A stretch of 64,000 nucleotides of DNA from the NCBI RefSeq assembly GCF_963966145.1, contig NC_091046.1:32426001-32490000 (forward strand). The letters run 5' to 3'. The notes under the pieces were generated by a model. The model ran no database searches and had not been told where the DNA came from. It worked only from the letters and a program-made list of their open reading frames with translations. The stretch is from Tenebrio molitor (taxonomy: Eukaryota > Arthropoda > Insecta > Coleoptera > Tenebrionidae). The translations under genes and the position numbers were made by a program. Below are positions 59,674-64,000 of this stretch, piece by piece; within the stretch, counting starts at the first letter, position 1; every line of letters begins with the position of its first letter.

Positions 59674-59835
59674 AATCCCGTGGGATAAATGACACTTATC
59701 CCACTCATTTGAGTGGAATAAGGAACTTCATTACCGGACGCATTTCATTACTCCACTCAGTGGGATAAGTGAGCTTCATTACCCCACTCAGTGGGATAAG
59801 TAAGTTATTATTCCACTGAGTGGTGTAATGAAACT
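59674..59835. repeat. Palindromic/tandem AGTGGGATAA cluster
   Basis: GTGGGATAA, TTATCCCACTCATTTGAGTGGAATAA, CACTCAGTGGGATAAGTGAG and CACTCAGTGGGATAAGTAAG, then TATTCCACTGAGTGG. At least five forward and reverse copies of (A)GTGGGATAA are separated by TTCATTAC spacers, so the region can fold several ways. Confidence 0.7.
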
Positions 59836-59914
59836 GACGGAAATAAATAAGGTTTACCTTTTTTTTTAATTCGGGGCGGTCTTAGATAAAATTTTGTACA
59901 TAACACGTGGGCTA

Positions 59915-60010
59915 AAGCATATTACAGGAAACTCGTGTGATTACAGATGAACTCGGGCTAATGCCCTCATCATCTGCAATCTTCACACTCGAATCCTGTA
60001 ATATTACTTT
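59915..60010. repeat. Nested palindromic element
   Basis: ATATTACAGGAAACTCGTGT and ACACTCGAATCCTGTAATAT are outer arms. GATTACAGATGA pairs with TCATCTGCAATC. The core GGGCTAATGCCC is a tight hairpin. Confidence 0.75.
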
Positions 60011-60477
60011 TATCCCACTAATTGTGTAAATAACTATTATACGATTGATTTGTTTTCATTTGTTTATTATTTTAAATAAGGTTCATAAAATTAAATTCAA
60101 AACTAAAAGAGTTTTTACATTTGAAGGAATAAATGTCATGCCTGAAGGAATGAAGTTGTAGGAGTTCTATACAGGGTGGAAACTTTAACTGGAATAAAAT
60201 TCATAACTTGGAAATAGGCGATTTTTGTAAAAAATACCGAAATAGGTCAATTTTTATTTTTCCTTGCCCACATTCTGACGCATATGGTTTTTGCATTTAT
60301 GTTCCCGGAAGTGCGCAACCACCGCCAACTTTTTTTTTTTCAAACATAAGGGTATATCAAGTGACACCTAGTTTGAAAGGCCAATTTGTAAGAAATACAA
60401 CGCACTATTTGTTTCTTGAATATTTTCAAAGCCTATGTGCTAAAAAATAAAAACCAATTCTATAAGTTCAACACTAT

Positions 60478-60600
60478 TTAATGCAACAAATGTTCAAAAT
60501 GGGCACCATTTCTCTCTTGGCAAATTACAAATCGATAGTAACATGCATCCCTTAGGTTTTGTAACATTTCCGGTGTAATTTGGCTAATTTTATGGTTCAT
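60478..60600 (-). pseudogene. Transposase C-terminal fragment in left arm
   Basis: The minus strand reads QITPEMLQNLRDACYYRFVI then CQERNGAHFEHLLH and a stop at 60478..60480. This is the ITPEML..v......R...C...nG.HFEHLL ending of insect mariner/Tc1-type transposases. It matches the right-arm copy at 62210..62325 with a few substitutions. Confidence 0.7.
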
Positions 60601-60633
60601 CCCTAATACGTTGCTTAAAGCACAGATTACTCA

Positions 60634-61353
60634 TACAGTGCATTTTTTTTAACTGTTGCCATAGGGAATTGCATGGTAAAACTTATACCCCCTGTTAACT
60701 TTTGTTCTGATGAAAATATTCAAACCATTTTTGGAACAAAGTTGGAAGATTTTTTAAACTACCGGATAGTTTACAATTCAATATCCTAAACTGTCGAAAA
60801 AGTTGTGAAAAAATATTTTAAAGCGCGCCGGAATAATAGTACGTCGAGCGGCCGCCAGAATAGCGTCCCTATCGGCTCAACCTGACCAAATTCCATTCCA
60901 GTGCGACATTTACAAAATAGTCGAAGAAAAACATTTCGAACAATTCCTTTGATAATTTCTGTTAATGTGTTGAATTATTTGTGCGTTAACGTTTTTACGT
61001 TTTGTTTTTTTTATAAAGAAATTTAATCATGGCCACCAGAAGATCTCGCTATTTATTTTTTAAATGAAATTGACAAAAATCAAAAGTGGGGATAGGCAGT
61101 TGCTGGTTGAGCCGACAAGGACGCTATTCTGGCGGCCGCTCGACGGACTATTATTCCGGCGTGGTACAAATATTTTTTTCACAACTTTTTCGACAGTTTA
61201 GGATATTGAATTGTAATCTATCCGATAGTTTAAAAAATCTTTCAACTTTGTTCCAAAAATGGTTTGAATATTTTCATCAGAACAAAAGTTAACAGGGGGT
61301 ATAAGTTTTACCATGCAATTCCCTATGGCAACAGTTAAAAAAAATGCACTGTA
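60634..61353. mobile_element. 720 bp foldback element with ~260 bp TIRs, inserted in the left arm
   Basis: TACAGTGCATTTTTTTTAAC and GTTAAAAAAAATGCACTGTA are the tips. Pairing continues for ~250 bp, e.g. CCATAGGGAATTGCATGGTA, GTTAACTTTTGTTCTGATGA, ACTGTCGAAAAAGTTGTGAA and GTCGAGCGGCCGCCAGAATA with their complements. Only ~190 bp of loop remains. Frames 61086..61407 are products of the symmetry. Confidence 0.85.
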
Positions 61354-61450
61354 TAAGCAGATAGATATAAGCACTTGACCAGCAATGCATTGATTGTAGC
61401 GGTCCAAGATTCTTGCCGCGGTAGCTTTCGTTTGGTTCGCGCGAATTTAA

Positions 61451-62086
61451 AATGTGACCCGATCGACGCTGAATTCTAAAATTGTAAATAAAGCAAATAA
61501 AACCAATATATGAGTTCTAATCAGTTCTATTGATGTTATGTCCATAAAAATGATACAGAAAATAAAACCAGAATAAAATATTAACGTAATATATCTTTCA
61601 GAAAGAAAAAATAATTAAAAAAAAGGAATACAAGTCAAAGAAATCAATTATTCTAAATAAAACAATCAAACTGGAAGCGGGCTAACCCATACAGACTTAA
61701 TTGTGGCATGAAATAAGTTTAAATTTTGTTGTAGTGAATTTAAACCACAGTTTTATTTATACCAATTAATTGTAAGTTATTATTAGGCTTTGGTTCTAAA
61801 GATATTATGTTGTAGTCAATTATAACTATTATATTAAGTATATATTTCTATATTTTCTGGGTTAGGCCGTTTTATCTTTTACGCTACCTCAAATAAATGC
61901 TTCACAAAGTCACAAATGCGATACATTCAATAACTTTCTGCTTTTAAGTGTTGGGCAATTTATGTTGCGGTTGTAATATTTTAATGCATAATAAATTCTC
62001 ATGTGGACATACAGTTTTAGAGAATAATCTAAGGGAAAATTCTTCGTTATCATATTTATTAACAAAAGCAACTAAACAGGTTTTTA
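61451..62086. other. Interior of the foldback element
   Basis: AT-rich loop between the long arms. No transposase catalytic motif was seen. Confidence 0.5.
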
Positions 62087-62209
62087 AATTCGTGCGAACC
62101 AAAACAGAGACTTGCGCACTGAAACTGGAAACAATTCGAGGTCCGAGTGCACTATCTGTTTATATGAGTAATCTGTGCTTAAGGTCCTCAATATTCTTCG
62201 GTTTTAGGC

Positions 62210-62325
62210 ATGAAGTTAGGCAAATCACACCGGAAATGTTGCAAAACGTAAGGGATGCAGGTTACTATCGATTTGCAATTTGCCAAGAAACAAACGGTGG
62301 CCATTTTGAACATTTTTTGCATTAA
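62210..62325 (+). pseudogene. Transposase C-terminal fragment in right arm
   Basis: The + strand ends HEVRQITPEMLQNVRDAGYY then RFAICQETNGGHFEHFLH with a stop at 62323..62325. The upstream part of the 125-codon frame has no transposase motif, so only the C-terminus survives. Confidence 0.75.
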
Positions 62326-62632
62326 ATAATGTTAAATTTATAAAATTGGTTTTTATTTTTTAGCACGTAGGTTTTGAAAATATCTAGGAATCAAGTAGTG
62401 CGTTGTATCCTTTGCGAAGTGGTCTTTCAAATGAGGTGTCACTTGATATACCCTTTCATTTGAAAAAAAAAAGTTGGGGGTGGTTGCGCACTTCCGGGAG
62501 CAGATATGCAAAAACCATATGCGTCAAAATATGTGCAAGGAAAAATAAAAATCGACCGGTTTCGGGATTTTTTACAAAAATTGCCTATTTCCAAGTTATG
62601 AATTTTATTCCAGTTAAAGTTTCCACCCTGTA

Positions 62633-63750
62633 TATTCTTCTGTAGTTATTTAATAGAAACACAATTCTCAAGTAATTGCATGGATGTTTTTACTAACCTT
62701 TGAAAAGAAGTTTAACTGTTTGAAAACGTCGTTTGATAAAAAAGAATAGAAGTGTTTTAGGATTAGATAGCGACGAAAATGGATTGCTTGGTTGGCAAGA
62801 AACTGAGATACATTAAGAGATACGTTTGTGTTAAGAACCTCGTTCTTCTTTTTTTCACACACATTATGAATGGAATAAATAAATGACTTTTGATACATTT
62901 TTAGTTAAGAAAAATAACAAATTACAATGCTGTTCAATGTGAACAAACTATTGTATTATAGTATGTATTTACAAAATACAAATACAAACAGGGTTGCAGC
63001 CAACAGATTCTAAAACATAGTACCTAGTCCACTCTTTGCAAATCCGATTTAATAGCATTTACTCCTTGGGATATAAATACGTTTCATCAATATTGTCGGT
63101 TGTGATAGAATTGCATGTGGTAAAGATTAATACAATGGATTTAGGATTGAATTGGTACAATTTATTGGTGAAAATTATGTACAGCATTGTTCTCTGCGAA
63201 TAAACAATATCAACAACGGTATACAACACGCCATCGGACTCTAAGCTTCTAATGTATTCTAAGACGTAACAAATTCTTGCAAGTTAGCCATTTTGAAGGA
63301 TCTCCTTACCCAAAAGCGTAACCAGTCGGATATCCGGTAAACCCATTCCCGACCGACCGCTATCGAAACCTCACTTCCGATAACTAAATATACTTCCAAG
63401 AATTGTTAGCATAACGTGCCTTTCAATCTAATCATAATATGGCCTCAATATTTGATCATCTGATATCTGAAGGGAAGCTCAGATTTAACTTTAAGAACTT
63501 AAGGAAGTCAAATTCGGAATTTGCAAATATTAAAATTGTTTACAAATAAAGTAAATTTACTTTGCAAATGTTTAAACTTTCTTTATTACAAAATTATTCT
63601 ATTCAGACTTTTGCTTCAAAAATTTTATTAACTAGTATATTTTAAAATTCTAAAATAAATAAATAGATAGATGGAAACAAATTCCTCTCGCTTTCTCATT
63701 GCTACATAACTCTTTCTATAACTATAAATTATTTAAATTTAAATTATAGC
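62633..63750. other. Spacer without recognisable gene
   Basis: AT-rich; nothing supported. Confidence 0.35.
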
Positions 63751-63889
63751 TATTTATGCACCAAGGGCGTTACAACGATGATTACGCCCGGAGAACGATG
63801 AATCCAGCTACAAGGCTTTAGCCCGAGAGATGGATATCGTTCGATGGGCGTAATCATTCGGTGACGCCGTGGTGCATGCAAGATTTTAT
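63751..63889. repeat. Nested palindromic element with CpG-rich arms
   Basis: TATTTATGCACCAAGGGCGTTACAACGATGATTACGCCC pairs with GGGCGTAATCATTCGGTGACGCCGTGGTGCATGCAAGATTTTA in nested fashion. The centre contains AACGATGAATCC..GGATATCGTT and CAAGGCTTTAGCCCGAG. A second partial unit (GAGGGCGTTATGAATTCATT with two ATTACGCCCG) starts at 63949 and runs off the window. Confidence 0.7.
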
Positions 63890-64000
63890 TTTTCACCATA
63901 CGTGTTCTTAAAAAAAAAAAAATGGCATCTTTGCAATTATGAATTGATGAGGGCGTTATGAATTCATTACGCCCGCTTATTCTTATTACGCCCGTTTATT

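Larger units (their letters stand above)
60172..62632. mobile_element. ~2.46 kb foldback transposon with >500 bp TIRs
   Basis: The ends TACAGGGTGGAAACTTTAAC and GTTAAAGTTTCCACCCTGTA begin long arms. The left arm spans 60172..60633 and resumes at about 61354..61450; the right arm spans about 62087..62632. Shared blocks include TTGGAAATAGGC, GCGCAACCACC, GATATACCCTT-type sequence, GTGACACCT and AGCACAGATTACTC. Each arm carries the same transposase C-terminus: the right arm codes it on + and the left on -. The left arm is interrupted by another element at 60634..61353. TA flanks fit a mariner-type origin. Confidence 0.8.

Noticed and set aside
59674..63889. CRISPR-like array of palindromic repeats
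   Set aside because: Repeat units are not regularly spaced, spacers are not unique sequences of equal length, and the DNA is clearly eukaryotic.

Overview
The window is AT-rich, intron- and transposon-dominated animal DNA. It most resembles an insect genome: tens of kilobases of intron around short Ig-domain exons, many mariner/Tc1 remnants with TA-flanked TACAG-type ends, 5'-truncated non-LTR retrotransposon tails and very many small terminal-inverted-repeat (TIR) elements. A beetle or similar insect is my inference; nothing here fixes the order. No bacterial-type operons, CRISPR arrays, rRNA or intact tRNA genes were seen.

Host coding content is sparse. Two exons on the + strand (26889..27299 and 43049..43408) are both phase 1-1. 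They join in frame across a 15.7 kb intron and encode two tandem immunoglobulin domains of a cell-surface IgSF adhesion protein (sidestep/nephrin-like is my best guess). No other exon of this gene was recognised, so more than 26 kb upstream and 20 kb downstream appear to be further intron of the same gene. In the downstream intron, on the opposite strand, lies an intronless 272-residue ORF (45170..45988) with 32 cysteines, a TATA-like box just upstream and an AATAAA just after the stop. It looks like a compact nested gene of unknown function. A weaker candidate terminal exon lies on the minus strand at 38605..38903.

The rest is layered mobile DNA. 0-10 kb: SINE-like repeats, short TIR elements and a 0.9 kb mariner-type element with a broken transposase. 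12-20 kb: a Tc1-like element, a degenerate repeat block ending in CTAGT, two copies of a ~520 bp repeat, a non-LTR retrotransposon tail and several foldback elements. 20-27 kb: a 1 kb long-TIR element, palindromic repeats and a mariner transposase pseudogene. 28-43 kb: further TIR elements, a transposase C-terminus and a retrotransposon tail. 47-55 kb: tandem TIR elements and two more retrotransposon tails. 58-62.6 kb: TIR elements nested inside TIR elements, including a 2.46 kb foldback whose two arms each carry the same transposase C-terminus.

The most unusual pattern is a set of about fifteen 85-150 bp nested palindromes scattered across the window. They differ in sequence but share a plan: an AT-rich outer arm, often ATAGTATA...TATACTAT or a CTCGTT/AACGAG arm, then inner hairpins, then a CpG-rich core such as GCACGAGCG...GAGCGAGTGC. 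I do not recognise this as a named family.
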